Source: JALZUE01 sp051251725
GTDB taxonomy: Bacteria; Pseudomonadota; Gammaproteobacteria; Enterobacterales; Alteromonadaceae
NCBI GenBank assembly: GCA_051251725.1
Contig: JBPOFN010000018.1
Coordinates: 16,136-80,135 of the forward strand
Direction: 5' to 3'
DNA: 64,000 nt
The notes beneath the pieces are model-generated. The model was not told the DNA's origin. It did not search any database and worked only from the letters and a program-made list of their open reading frames with translations. Each line of letters begins with the position of its first letter. Position 1 is the stretch's first letter. Shown here in pieces: positions 1-9,041 of this stretch. Both the position numbers and the translations under genes were made by a program.

Positions 1-518
1 TGATACCTTTCTTTTAGCCCAGTGATATTGCCATTTGATAGAATATCTCGTTGGGTTCCTTGGTGTTTTATCACAATAAAAGCGTCTAGCTCACCACACC
101 TTAAGCAGTTTAAACCTGAGAAATGGATAAGTTTATTGGCTACTAACAGTTGAATAATATCTTGCTTAATAACTGTTGTGGTACTTGCTTTTCGACCTAG
201 TTGGGTTGTTCCTATGTAACTAATTGCTCCTTTACTTTTATCCATAGAGGCTGTTATGCGCCAATTTTTACTCAAAAAACTTATCTGATAATTAATGCCA
301 CTGACTGAGCCTTGTTCTTGGTTATATAGCTGCTGTTGCTCAGACTCTATATTCTTTATATTTTGGCTATAGGGGGTTAGCGCAATTGAGTAGTGGCTTT
401 TTTGCTCTTCGGCCATGGATGTTTCATGTAACGAAAGTATCAGCAGAAGATAAATAAAAAATTGGCAAACTCGCTGAGCCGCCACATTTCTCAAATTGCC
501 TCTAGGTAAAAATAGCAT
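1..518 (-). CDS. Secreted protein of unknown function, 3' end cut by window edge
   Basis: An open frame on the minus strand starts at the ATG at 518 and stays open to base 1, so at least 172 codons are present and the C-terminus is missing. The N-terminus has a basic stretch followed by a hydrophobic segment (FFIYLLLILSLH) and then an Ala-Glu-Glu region, which fits an exported protein. A Cys pair (CLRC) occurs near residue 141. A TTG at 494 with an upstream AGAGG is an alternative start. The gene begins 30 bases downstream of the stop of the lipoprotein gene at 549-1568, so the two are probably co-transcribed. I do not recognise a family. Confidence 0.6.
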   Translation of the reverse strand, partial: MLFLPRGNLRNVAAQRVCQFFIYLLLILSLHETSMAEEQKSHYSIALTPYSQNIKNIESEQQQLYNQEQGSVSGINYQISFLSKNWRITASMDKSKGAISYIGTTQLGRKASTTTVIKQDIIQLLVANKLIHFSGLNCLRCGELDAFIVIKHQGTQRDILSNGNITGLKERY

Positions 519-548
519 AGTACTAGGTTCGGTATGACTAAATGACAA

Positions 549-1568
549 TTAATTCAAGCTAGCCCAAGTTACTACTCGGGTGTCGTCAACCGTATTATTA
601 CCGTCAAAATCGGTGTCTAATTGCACGTCACTATTACTTAATATAGTTATTAATATTGAAGCGTTGGTCTTTGTAGTAATTTTTAAGCTACCGGATGAGG
701 GGACATCACTTTGTTGATCATGAAATTGAATTTCTTCTATGCTAGTAATGGTATAAGAATCATCCCCTAAAAGACTATGTAAATTGGAACTTGAAATCGT
801 CATTGCTTCGACGTCGGTATTCTTCGTAAGTATTGTCTCAAGAGTCATGTTGGTGATCGCTTGCTGGAATGCTGACGAGAATACAGTGATTAACGGCGCG
901 GTTATTTTGATTGTCGATGAGTATAAATCTTGATTTATAACGATAGAATAAATACCTGCTATTGTTATGGCTTCTGTGTTACCGATGACTTGTACTTTTA
1001 AACTATCATACAAAATTATCAAGCCCAAGGTAGAATATTGCTGTAAATTTTTAAAATCAGTGGTCTTGGTAAATCTAACGGTAAATTCCCCGTTGATAGT
1101 AGTGGAGCCATTATTACAATTTGTCGCTTGGTATGAAAATGAATCGTTAGGTGTAATCGTCAAAGGGTCTTGTAAATTGATTGTCATTTCTAGAGTGCCG
1201 CTTACATCGCAATCAAGTTGTTGAGTTGCTACCACGCCGGTAAAGCTATCTGGTTTGCTGATAGATATTTCAATTAAGTTAAGAACCCAATCGATATCAT
1301 TAAGACTAAATTGAGGCTTCACTTGTTGCTCTGTTATTACGCCGGTGAAAGACTTAGACGTAACTAATGCTAAATTGTTAAATACAGAGGATAAAGCCAG
1401 TTTAGTTGTTCTTTCAACATTATTGCTGTTGAGAGTGACGCCACTTGACGGAGTTCCTGATGCTTCTGGTAATACTGGTTTTGCAGAGATGGTGTCAGAG
1501 CCTGAGCCACCACAACTACTAAGTAAAACGATTAATGCGAGGATTAAGATATTTTTATTCAATTTCAA
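549..1568 (-). CDS. Putative outer-membrane lipoprotein, unknown function
   Basis: The 339-residue product starts with a basic n-region, a hydrophobic core and a lipobox ending in SSC at residue 19 followed by GGSGSD. It should therefore be a lipidated protein, and the Gly/Ser after the Cys (no Asp at +2) is compatible with outer-membrane sorting. The rest is rich in Thr, Ser, Ile and Asn with alternating hydrophobic residues, suggesting a beta-rich fold. I see no catalytic motif and cannot name a family. It lies directly upstream of the truncated secreted gene at 1-518, likely as an operon. Confidence 0.7.
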   Translation of the reverse strand: MKLNKNILILALIVLLSSCGGSGSDTISAKPVLPEASGTPSSGVTLNSNNVERTTKLALSSVFNNLALVTSKSFTGVITEQQVKPQFSLNDIDWVLNLIEISISKPDSFTGVVATQQLDCDVSGTLEMTINLQDPLTITPNDSFSYQATNCNNGSTTINGEFTVRFTKTTDFKNLQQYSTLGLIILYDSLKVQVIGNTEAITIAGIYSIVINQDLYSSTIKITAPLITVFSSAFQQAITNMTLETILTKNTDVEAMTISSSNLHSLLGDDSYTITSIEEIQFHDQQSDVPSSGSLKITTKTNASILITILSNSDVQLDTDFDGNNTVDDTRVVTWASLN

Positions 1569-1793
1569 ACCAAAATTCCTTATTGGTACTTTTATATGTA
1601 AAAGTTCATGTTATGGCAAGGGGAAATAATATGCCAGAATTACTTCTATCTTTGACACAATAAAATATACAATGAGAGGCTACCAATTCCTCATTAATAG
1701 CGTTTGGGATCTTGCTGGTAAACACAGTACAGTATAGAAATACACTAGTCGGTGTGAACATTTTTATATTAGCGTTAGTCTCAAAAGCAGGCG

Positions 1794-2750
1794 CTATTTC
1801 TTGAGCTTTTCAAGTGATTGCGCGGTCCACTCTTTAACGTTTTCTTTTCCTTTGAGGTAGCCTAGTCGGGAAAGGAAGCAGTCGGTTTTGGTGAGTACAT
1901 CTTCAAATATTTTTTGCCCACCTTTACTGATGTGAAAAAATCCATGTTTTTGATTTTTATAAAGATGAGTCTGACTGTCGTTACCAGCTTGCTCCATTTT
2001 CTTTTGAAATGCATTAATTGTGCTAACGGGAACATGTTTGTCTTTTGTCCCCAAAAAGATGATGCTTGGCGGAAGGTTCGAACGAATATTGTGCATAGGT
2101 GATATATCTTGCCAGTAAGCTTTTACGCGGTCATGTCCGTAGCCGTTAGGGCCGTTGTCATATACCGGATTAAAAAGTACTAGGGAGTTAGGAACGGCGG
2201 AAAGAGGAGAATTCGGCGTACTATCTATTTTTGCGCACATTACTGTGCAGGCTGCGACATGGCCACCTGCAGAGCCCCCAGCGGCTATGAAATTTTCTGG
2301 ATTAATCCCTAGTTTTGCTGCGTGTTCTCGTAGGTAACGAATGGCAGCTTTACCGTCCTCGACACTCTCTTTGGGCGATGTGCCGTGACTGTTTTTAGTT
2401 CTATACTGGGCAGAGACAGCAACGATACCGCGGGAGGCGAAGTATTTACTGTAGCCATAGAATTGCTCAGTGTTACCTGCATTCCAACCACCACCAAAAA
2501 AGAATACGATGACAGAGCGAGACTGGTTAGGATGATGACCTTCTGGAAAAAAAATATCAAGCTTGAGTGGACTGCCTATTTTCGGAGTCGAATATAGGAT
2601 GGTTTTATCTGGCTTATAGCCTAGTGTCCACGGCGCTTTGATAATTTCATTTGCTGATAAATTGCCTAGAGTGAACATACTTATCAGTACTATTAATAGC
2701 TTAATAAAACGAAAGTGGGTCGTTAGTGATATCATCAGTTTTTTATTCAT
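1794..2750 (-). CDS. Secreted alpha/beta-hydrolase, BD-FAE/acetylesterase type
   Basis: A 318-residue esterase of the alpha/beta-hydrolase fold with an N-terminal signal anchor (about residues 15-33). The oxyanion-hole element is FFGGGWNAG (residues 84-92), a variant of HGGGW. The nucleophile is Ser160 in GGSAGG, and Asp237 (GTKDKHVP) and His269 (KNQKHGFFH) complete a plausible triad. Family relatives remove acetyl or feruloyl groups from polysaccharides or act as small carboxylesterases. With a SASA esterase and fucosidases close by, deacetylation of an algal glycan is a reasonable inference, but the substrate is not visible in the sequence. Confidence 0.85.
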   Translation of the reverse strand: MNKKLMISLTTHFRFIKLLIVLISMFTLGNLSANEIIKAPWTLGYKPDKTILYSTPKIGSPLKLDIFFPEGHHPNQSRSVIVFFFGGGWNAGNTEQFYGYSKYFASRGIVAVSAQYRTKNSHGTSPKESVEDGKAAIRYLREHAAKLGINPENFIAAGGSAGGHVAACTVMCAKIDSTPNSPLSAVPNSLVLFNPVYDNGPNGYGHDRVKAYWQDISPMHNIRSNLPPSIIFLGTKDKHVPVSTINAFQKKMEQAGNDSQTHLYKNQKHGFFHISKGGQKIFEDVLTKTDCFLSRLGYLKGKENVKEWTAQSLEKLKK

Positions 2751-3054
2751 CTTTTTTTTTCTTTTTTTAGATGCTCAGTAATAGCTTTTATTTACTATTT
2801 TTTGGGCTTGTGTGATTTTAGTTTGGCCTGCAATTAAATGGTAAACACCTATTTAACCTGCTGTTTAATATGTATAAATTAGTCAAAAAAATCGATTGGT
2901 CTGATCTATCCCAATATAAGTTTAAACAACAGCAAAACAGGTGTTTTTGAGCTTTAGCAACAAGTGGCAAGATATTAAACACTTCGAATTATACTAGTGC
3001 TGTCGGCGAAGTTTCTTGTTTTGCCCCCTAGCTTTTGCAACATTTTAATATCGG
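2751..3054. other. Intergenic region upstream of the esterase
   Basis: About 300 bases without a convincing gene. It is AT-rich and starts (minus strand) with T-rich tracts just upstream of the esterase start. It holds a pair of 8-base inverted arms, AAACACCT at 2843-2850 and AGGTGTTT at 2939-2946, about 88 bases apart, which could be regulatory or coincidental. The esterase promoter should lie here. Confidence 0.4.
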
Positions 3055-3282
3055 TTAAATTTCAGCTTGAAAAGTGACAAAATCTGGCTCTGGTGGCCCC
3101 GTTCTAATGGGTTGCCCTTGCTGTTTTTTGTATTTAGAATGAAGAGCACCTGCAGCCTTTACCTCTTCTAAAGTTATAGTATTTGGCTTAGCAACTAGCT
3201 GATTACTAAAGGTTAGCGCTAAAGGAAAAGTGATTAAAACCTTGCTTATTAATTTCATATAACGCTTCTTATTCAATGCCAT
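3055..3282 (-). CDS. Small exported protein, possible gene remnant
   Basis: A 75-codon frame. If translation starts at the inner ATG (3258), the product begins with a classic signal peptide (MKLISKVLITFPLAL, cleavage near LVAKP) and a mature part of only about 45 residues that is Lys/Pro/Gln-rich. The outer ATG at 3282 has an AAGG only two bases upstream; the inner ATG is preceded by AAGAAG at a better distance. No family is recognised. It may be a genuine small periplasmic protein or the 5' stub of a lost secreted enzyme. Confidence 0.45.
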   Translation of the reverse strand: MALNKKRYMKLISKVLITFPLALTFSNQLVAKPNTITLEEVKAAGALHSKYKKQQGQPIRTGPPEPDFVTFQAEI

Positions 3283-3515
3283 CGCCTTACTTAGAAACCT
3301 CAGTTGGATTGGCTACCTAACATGAATGAAGGTGTTATATTTATTATTGTTATTAGCTTATTGTCGTGACATAGCTAAAGTGTTTCATTTAAATATCAAA
3401 TATTACGAATATATTTATAATTTTATTTAAGGCTATTTTAATTATTCGATAGTTATAGACTTTTCATTAAAAGATTTTTATTGTTTATTATAGGTAATAA
3501 AACACAGGTGTAAAG

Positions 3516-4526
3516 ATGAAAATATATGTCATGTTATTGGCTGTTTGTTCACTTCTAACGACAAGCAGTCTATTAGCCAATAATCAGTTTGATAAAGCAA
3601 AAGATCTCTTTATTGCGCAATTCGACAATCTTCCAGATTCTGATGATATGCACGCGCAAGCAGCGGTTGCTTCTATGCTCGCTCATGCAGATTTTAAAGG
3701 CGTGAATTATTTTTGTGTCGCAGGCGCATGGGGCGCACAATCAGTACATGAACGGTATAAGTACAATAATTCTAACTCACTATTTGCACTTGTTTTTGGC
3801 GAAGAAGCCAAGAAAGGCTTGGGTGAAGCTCAGTGGGAAAACGCTCGTTGGGTAGATGCCCATGCGCGCATGGTGTCAGGTCACAAAGATAAAATCGTTA
3901 ATCCGCAATCACCAGAGCGAGTTGAACAATTAGACTTTGCCTCTGATGTTATCGCATTTAAAGCAAAACAAGCGTTAGAAAATGGTGGCCGTGTTTTTGT
4001 CATGGAAGCAGGTCAATCGGATATAACCGCTGATTGGATCCGCAAACTGCATGTCATGAACGTACCTAATGTAAAAACCCATGTCACCGTTGTGCAACAC
4101 AGCATATTTAACGAACGCTTTACTTCTGGCCATCGATTTATCTTTGCTGACGATAAAGCCAAAGGTTTGAATGACTGGGAATACGTCACCAACGGAAAAA
4201 ACAATCAGTACATAAAAATTCCAGATGGAAACTCAACAGGAAAAGGCACGCCAGGCCACGGTACACCAGACTTTTCCCTTGAAGACACCGTGTTTCAACA
4301 GGAAGTACTAAGCGATAACAACCCTAACAAACATGTTCGCAAAATATGGTTAGAAACAAGACGATTAGTTGACCTATCTCCTTATACTAATGGCCATATT
4401 CCCAAAGGCGGAACAGATTTCTCCGATGTAGTAGAGGCAATATGGATATTTGACTTATTAGAAGAAGTACAGGATATGCGCACTTTTTGGGATAAATATG
4501 TGGTTAACCAACCAACTGAAGGTTAA
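3516..4526 (+). CDS. Secreted protein with nucleoside-hydrolase-like features
   Basis: A 336-residue exported protein (signal peptide about 1-21, cleavage after LLA) with AGGTG before its ATG. The segment LPDSDDMHAQAAVASMLAH near residue 40 resembles the Asp-rich first strand of inosine-uridine nucleoside hydrolase-like domains (the DUF1593 group), and FVMEAGQSDITADWIRK near residue 165 resembles the later conserved block. I am not certain of this assignment: the usual DxDxxxDD calcium site is not fully present. It is followed by a strong 13-bp hairpin and faces the convergent GH95 gene. A role in releasing a sugar from a glycoside is possible. Confidence 0.55.
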   Translation: MKIYVMLLAVCSLLTTSSLLANNQFDKAKDLFIAQFDNLPDSDDMHAQAAVASMLAHADFKGVNYFCVAGAWGAQSVHERYKYNNSNSLFALVFGEEAKKGLGEAQWENARWVDAHARMVSGHKDKIVNPQSPERVEQLDFASDVIAFKAKQALENGGRVFVMEAGQSDITADWIRKLHVMNVPNVKTHVTVVQHSIFNERFTSGHRFIFADDKAKGLNDWEYVTNGKNNQYIKIPDGNSTGKGTPGHGTPDFSLEDTVFQQEVLSDNNPNKHVRKIWLETRRLVDLSPYTNGHIPKGGTDFSDVVEAIWIFDLLEEVQDMRTFWDKYVVNQPTEG

Positions 4527-4554
4527 GGACTGATAACCCTCCATTTCCATAAGA

Positions 4555-4591
4555 AACTGGGTAGCACGTCTATTTACTGTGCTACCCAGTT
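4555..4591. terminator. Perfect 13-bp hairpin between convergent genes
   Basis: AACTGGGTAGCAC at 4555-4567 is perfectly complementary to GTGCTACCCAGTT at 4579-4591, with an 11-base loop. It sits 29 bases after the stop at 4526 and before the convergent GH95 stop at 4690. The T-tract after it is weak (CAATACCTTTCT), so it may act as a bidirectional terminator or an mRNA-stabilising hairpin. Confidence 0.6.
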
Positions 4592-4689
4592 CAATACCTT
4601 TCTCCATTGCAACTCAAGGGCCTGTAAATACAGTGATTAAATCATCGATTAGCCATGTAGGTTTTGACGTTATTTCACTTGATAAAGGC

Positions 4690-7089
4690 TTATTGATAAA
4701 TATAATTTTGTCCGATAATTGTGCTTTTATAGGTTACTAATTTGCCATCAGGTGATTTGATTGTCATCGGCTTGCCCAGTAATGAGGTTATTTCAGCTTT
4801 CACGAGTTTGTTATTTTTCCAATTAATTGATACCTCAAAGCCACCACGCGCACGTAAACCCGTTATTGAACCATTCGGCCATGCTGAGGGTAATGCGGGT
4901 AATAAATGTAATAATTGGTGCCCGTCTTTGGTTTTAATATGGCTTTGTAATAGCATTTCAGCAATGCCGGCGGTAACGCCAAAGTTCCCGTCTATTTGAA
5001 ACGGCGGATGCGCATCAAATAGGTTAGGGTATAAGCCACCTTTGCGTTGCCTTTTACCGGGTTGTACTTCAACAATTTGCATCAGGTTATCTAAAATTAA
5101 TTTAGCGTGGTCGCCATCAAGAAATCGGGCCCAAAAGTTGATTTTCCAACCCATGCTCCAACCTGTTGCTTCATCACCACGGTAAATAAGCGATTGCTTA
5201 GCGGCTTGAAATAACTCAGGGGTGTCTTGCCAATTAATTTCTTCACCTGGATGAAAACCCCAAAGGTGTGACGCGTGTCGATGTTTGTTTTTAGGATCGT
5301 CTTGATCTTCAAGCCATTCTTGTAACTGGCCATGTTTGCCTATTTTATTTGGGGCGATCTTTGCTTTCATGTTTTGAAGTTGTTGACGTAATTCATTATC
5401 GGTTTCTAAAATTTCTGATGCCGATATAACATGGCTAAATAAATCACGGATGATTTGATGATCCATGGTTGGCCCCGCCACTAAACCACCTTGCTCAGGT
5501 GAGTTACTCGGCACGCTGATCAATAACCCTTGGTCATTACGTGGATCTTCAATGAGAAAATCAACAAAAAAAAGTGCCGCGTCTCGCATGATCGGGTAAG
5601 CACGGTTTAAAAAGGCTTTATCACCACCAAATTCATAATGCCACCACAAGTGCTGACTGAGCCAAGCACCGCCGGTTACCCAAATGCCATGATTGGCGTG
5701 GTTAATTGGCGCCGTTCCTCGCCATAAGTCAAAGTTGTGATGCACTAACCAACCACGGGCATTGTAATGATTTTTTGCGGTTCTTTTACCTGATACTGCC
5801 AGCTCAGCTATAGCATCAAACAGTGGCTCGTGACATTCCGCTAAGTTGGTTAATTCTGCCGGCCAGTAATTCATTTGCGTATTGATATTAACAGTGTAAC
5901 GACTGCCCCATGGTGGGCTTAATTTGTCGTTCCAAATACCTTGTAAATTCGCTGGCTGACCGCCAGGTCGACTACTCGAAATAAGTAAGTAACGCCCATA
6001 TTGAAACAGCAATGCGACAAAACTATTGTCTTTCGATTTAGCGATATTTTTTAAACGTTGATCAATAGCTAATTGGTCATGCCCACCACCACCTAAGTCG
6101 ATAGATACACGATGAAATAGGTTTTGATAATCGCTCACATGATCAGACTTTATCGCCTGCCAATTTTTTTTGGTAATGTTAGCTAATGTTTGTCGGCTAA
6201 TTTTTTCAGGTTCCCCACTAATATCTTGAAAGTTTTTATAGCTAGTAGCTGCCGATAAAATAAACGTAACCGCGTTAGCATGGGTAACAGAAATCGCTTC
6301 ATTAGTCGTTTTTACAATGCCGCCGTCGGTGCGCACTTGTAATTTTGCGGCAAAGCTTAATGAGGTATCAAAACTAAGTTCAGGGTACTTTTTCTTATAT
6401 TTAAACTCTTTGGGTAATTGTCCACTTAACGCTAATTGGTTGTTATTTTCAGCCACGATTTTACTATTTTCATGCGGTGAATTAAGCGCTGCAGTTAACG
6501 TTATACTGCTATTTTTATCAGCGCTAATACGTACAGCAATCACCTTATCAGGATAGCTCGCGATCACTTCACGGGTATAAGTAACGCCATCAATTTGATA
6601 AGTAGTGGTTGCCACCGCGTTATCAAGGTTTAAGCTACGTTGGTAATTAGTAGGGCTTTTATGCTCAGGAAACTTCAACACAAAATCGGCAAATGGCTGG
6701 AAAGGCATTTGAGTAATAGGCTCACTCATGAACTCTTTCATGGCTAAGTCTTCAGCCTCGGCGCGTTTATCGGTGAAAAGTAATTCACGAATAGTAGCTA
6801 AATGCTCTGATGCGCCAGCACGTGAATAATCATGTGGTTGACCAATATACAAGGTTGACTCATTAAACTGAATGCGATCTTCCAGCACACCACCAAATAT
6901 CATAGCCCCTAACTTTCCATTACCAACAGGCAACGCTTCTGTCCACAGTGCTGCTGGCTGATTAAAGTGCATGGATAATGTGTTATTTTCTTTAGTTTCT
7001 GACGGTGTCCCCGCAATTACTGCATTAGCAAACAGTACCCATATGACGACGGTAATCGTTTTAAAAAAGGAGATATTTCTAATATGCAT
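4690..7089 (-). CDS. GH95 alpha-L-fucosidase/galactosidase-type glycoside hydrolase
   Basis: The 799-residue exported protein (signal peptide about 1-27) has the full GH95 layout and normal family length: N-terminal beta-domain with ALPVGNGKLGAMIFGG, a linker, the (alpha/alpha)6 barrel and a C-terminal beta-domain. The barrel has NINTQMNYWPAE (N401 and N403 fit the Asn pair that activates water in characterised GH95 1,2-alpha-L-fucosidases), E532 in SNSPEQG as a candidate acid, and D700 in IDGNFG. GH95 enzymes invert and remove alpha-L-fucose or, in some members, alpha-L-galactose. Its start lies 22 bases after the stop of the SASA esterase, with CGGAAAA before the ATG, so the two form an operon. 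A fucosylated, acetylated substrate is inferred. Confidence 0.93.
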   Translation of the reverse strand: MHIRNISFFKTITVVIWVLFANAVIAGTPSETKENNTLSMHFNQPAALWTEALPVGNGKLGAMIFGGVLEDRIQFNESTLYIGQPHDYSRAGASEHLATIRELLFTDKRAEAEDLAMKEFMSEPITQMPFQPFADFVLKFPEHKSPTNYQRSLNLDNAVATTTYQIDGVTYTREVIASYPDKVIAVRISADKNSSITLTAALNSPHENSKIVAENNNQLALSGQLPKEFKYKKKYPELSFDTSLSFAAKLQVRTDGGIVKTTNEAISVTHANAVTFILSAATSYKNFQDISGEPEKISRQTLANITKKNWQAIKSDHVSDYQNLFHRVSIDLGGGGHDQLAIDQRLKNIAKSKDNSFVALLFQYGRYLLISSSRPGGQPANLQGIWNDKLSPPWGSRYTVNINTQMNYWPAELTNLAECHEPLFDAIAELAVSGKRTAKNHYNARGWLVHHNFDLWRGTAPINHANHGIWVTGGAWLSQHLWWHYEFGGDKAFLNRAYPIMRDAALFFVDFLIEDPRNDQGLLISVPSNSPEQGGLVAGPTMDHQIIRDLFSHVISASEILETDNELRQQLQNMKAKIAPNKIGKHGQLQEWLEDQDDPKNKHRHASHLWGFHPGEEINWQDTPELFQAAKQSLIYRGDEATGWSMGWKINFWARFLDGDHAKLILDNLMQIVEVQPGKRQRKGGLYPNLFDAHPPFQIDGNFGVTAGIAEMLLQSHIKTKDGHQLLHLLPALPSAWPNGSITGLRARGGFEVSINWKNNKLVKAEITSLLGKPMTIKSPDGKLVTYKSTIIGQNYIYQ

Positions 7090-7111
7090 AGTGTTTTCCG
7101 TTTTGTTATTT

Positions 7112-8662
7112 TTATGGCTTAAAATTGTCAGTACGAAATGGCTGGGCTGGTAACCTCGTTTTGTTTACTAGGTTAACTTTTGGCGCACCTGTAAACGCGT
7201 AACGCACATATAAAGGTTGAGTTATTTCTTTATGTCGAAGCACAACCGTATTATTAACAATCTTAGCTTCGGCTTTGAGCCATTGCTGCTTGTCATTTGC
7301 CAACCAAAATTCAGCTGGTGCTTCACCATTAGTCGTAGTTAAACCTTCGTTATGTTCAAAATGTAGGATAATGCTATTTTCAGAAGTAATGGCTTTTTTG
7401 AATACCGGCCCCTGTGCTGAAAAATTAAGCTGGGCAATATTCTGCGCCAACGTGTCGCGAGCGGCGAGTTGTGCAAGGCGCTGACCAATAGGTAACTTGT
7501 CACGCGGGTGAATATTCTTTGGATCACCAAGATCTATGGTATTTACTACAGATACATTATGTAGTTGTCCTACCGCAAGTTGTGATTCACGCATCCACGC
7601 CCAAGAGTGAGAAGTAGGGTGCTCGGCATCTTTTGTCGGTGATGTACTTAACAGTTCTCTATAACGGGGTAACATTACAATCAAAAAATTCATGTTGTCG
7701 TTATGCCATTCTTCACGATAGCGCTTGACCCAAGCTTGTAGCGCTTCTTTATACTTCAACATCCCTGAGTTCATTTTATACCAAGGCTCAGGCATTAAGC
7801 CGAACATACTTTGCGTATTACGTTCGCCCTGATACCACACTAAGCCTCTTACCGTAAAAGGCGCGATCGGTTTCATCATGGCATTAAAAAGTAAATTTGG
7901 CTGACGACGTAAGTAGACATCGTCTTTTCGTGACCATGGTAGAGGGCCAGACAATATTTTTTCAATGGTTTCAATGCGCTGCGTGTCTTTATCAAAATCC
8001 TGCATGATAGTATTAAAATAAGGTAATTCGGCGGTTAAATCGCGCGGCATCCAAGCTTCTAGTGATGAACTGCCCCAAGCCGTTAAAATAATACCAATAG
8101 GTACATCAGCTCGTTGTTGTAAATAATAGGCAAAAGAGAATGCTACGGCACTGTCAGGGATCACTTCTTCCCAGCTACCTTGCATTGACGATTGCTCGGT
8201 GAAAGCGACGGTACGTTTAACGGTAAAACTACGAATATGTTTCGCTGAGGATTTAAGTGCTTCAACCTCCTTCACCTTGTTTATCGTCAATTGCATATTT
8301 GACTGGCCAGCACAAATCCATACTTCACCAATTAAAATATCTTGCAAGGTAATGCTTTGAGCAGCACTTGATGAAACCTTCATACTTTGCGGGGTGAAAC
8401 TCGCGTTAAGTGCAGGTAACTGTAGTTTCCAGTCACCATTTTTATCGGTCGTTGTGGTTGCTTGTTGCTTAGCAAAAACGACGGTGATTTCGCTACCCGC
8501 TTGGGCTTTGCCCCATACAGAAATAGGTTGATCACGTTGCAATACCATATGATGCTGAAATATCGAAGAAAGCTGTAGCTTACTTTGCGATATGCTGTTT
8601 TCCTGTGCCAATACCGTATTGCATTGAATAATAAATATAATAAAAAACGAAATAAGCTTCAT
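7112..8662 (-). CDS. SASA-family sialate O-acetylesterase-like protein
   Basis: An exported 516-residue protein of the SASA (SGNH-like) acetylesterase family. Near the N-terminus is the usual beta-domain start (HHMVLQRDQPISVWG), then the catalytic block with Ser in ICAGQSNMQL and later DPKNIHPRDKLPIGQRLA carrying the Asp/His pair. I place the start at the ATG at 8662; a TTG at 8668 with AAGGA upstream is also possible. Members remove O-acetyl groups from sialic acid or, in environmental bacteria, from plant and algal glycans; no sialic acid genes are nearby, so fucan deacetylation is more likely. It precedes GH95 in the same minus-strand operon. Confidence 0.9.
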   Translation of the reverse strand: MKLISFFIIFIIQCNTVLAQENSISQSKLQLSSIFQHHMVLQRDQPISVWGKAQAGSEITVVFAKQQATTTTDKNGDWKLQLPALNASFTPQSMKVSSSAAQSITLQDILIGEVWICAGQSNMQLTINKVKEVEALKSSAKHIRSFTVKRTVAFTEQSSMQGSWEEVIPDSAVAFSFAYYLQQRADVPIGIILTAWGSSSLEAWMPRDLTAELPYFNTIMQDFDKDTQRIETIEKILSGPLPWSRKDDVYLRRQPNLLFNAMMKPIAPFTVRGLVWYQGERNTQSMFGLMPEPWYKMNSGMLKYKEALQAWVKRYREEWHNDNMNFLIVMLPRYRELLSTSPTKDAEHPTSHSWAWMRESQLAVGQLHNVSVVNTIDLGDPKNIHPRDKLPIGQRLAQLAARDTLAQNIAQLNFSAQGPVFKKAITSENSIILHFEHNEGLTTTNGEAPAEFWLANDKQQWLKAEAKIVNNTVVLRHKEITQPLYVRYAFTGAPKVNLVNKTRLPAQPFRTDNFKP

Positions 8663-8668
8663 GAGCAA

Positions 8669-9041
8669 ATTAATCCTTAATGAGTATCAATCTTTTTTTG
8701 AAAGTATTAAATCATGTATTTGATGCTAATCTTTCCTATCGAAATAAATTAAGATAGCGCTAACAGCTCATTTTTTACCAATATGTTTTTAAATTGTTTA
8801 TATTGCTTAAGTTGTTTATTTATAAGTAATTATTATGGCATTTTGGTGTAGATGTAATGTTAGCGATAACGTATGTTTTTTGTTTTTGTCTGTATTTTGA
8901 AGATTATATATGGTGTTTTGTATATTTTCATTATAAAGTGTTATTTTAAATATAAAGTAACACTACGTTGACGTGGGTAGTTTGTTATTTAAATAACAGA
9001 CCTTATGTTCTTGGTCTTATTGTAATTGAGAGTAAATATTT
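8669..9041. promoter_or_regulatory. Divergent promoter region with two inverted repeats
   Basis: This 373-base AT-rich gap separates the minus-strand SASA/GH95 operon from the plus-strand DUF1080 operon. AGTGTTA at 8937-8943 and TAACACT at 8958-8964 form a perfect 7-base inverted repeat. A perfect 14-base palindrome, GTTATTTAAATAAC, lies at 8984-8997. TTGACG at 8968-8973 with a 17-base spacer to AAATAA at 8991-8996 is a weak candidate promoter, so a protein on the palindrome would cover the -10. The AGTGTTA half-site also occurs in the repeats upstream of 53450 and 56259. Confidence 0.4.
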
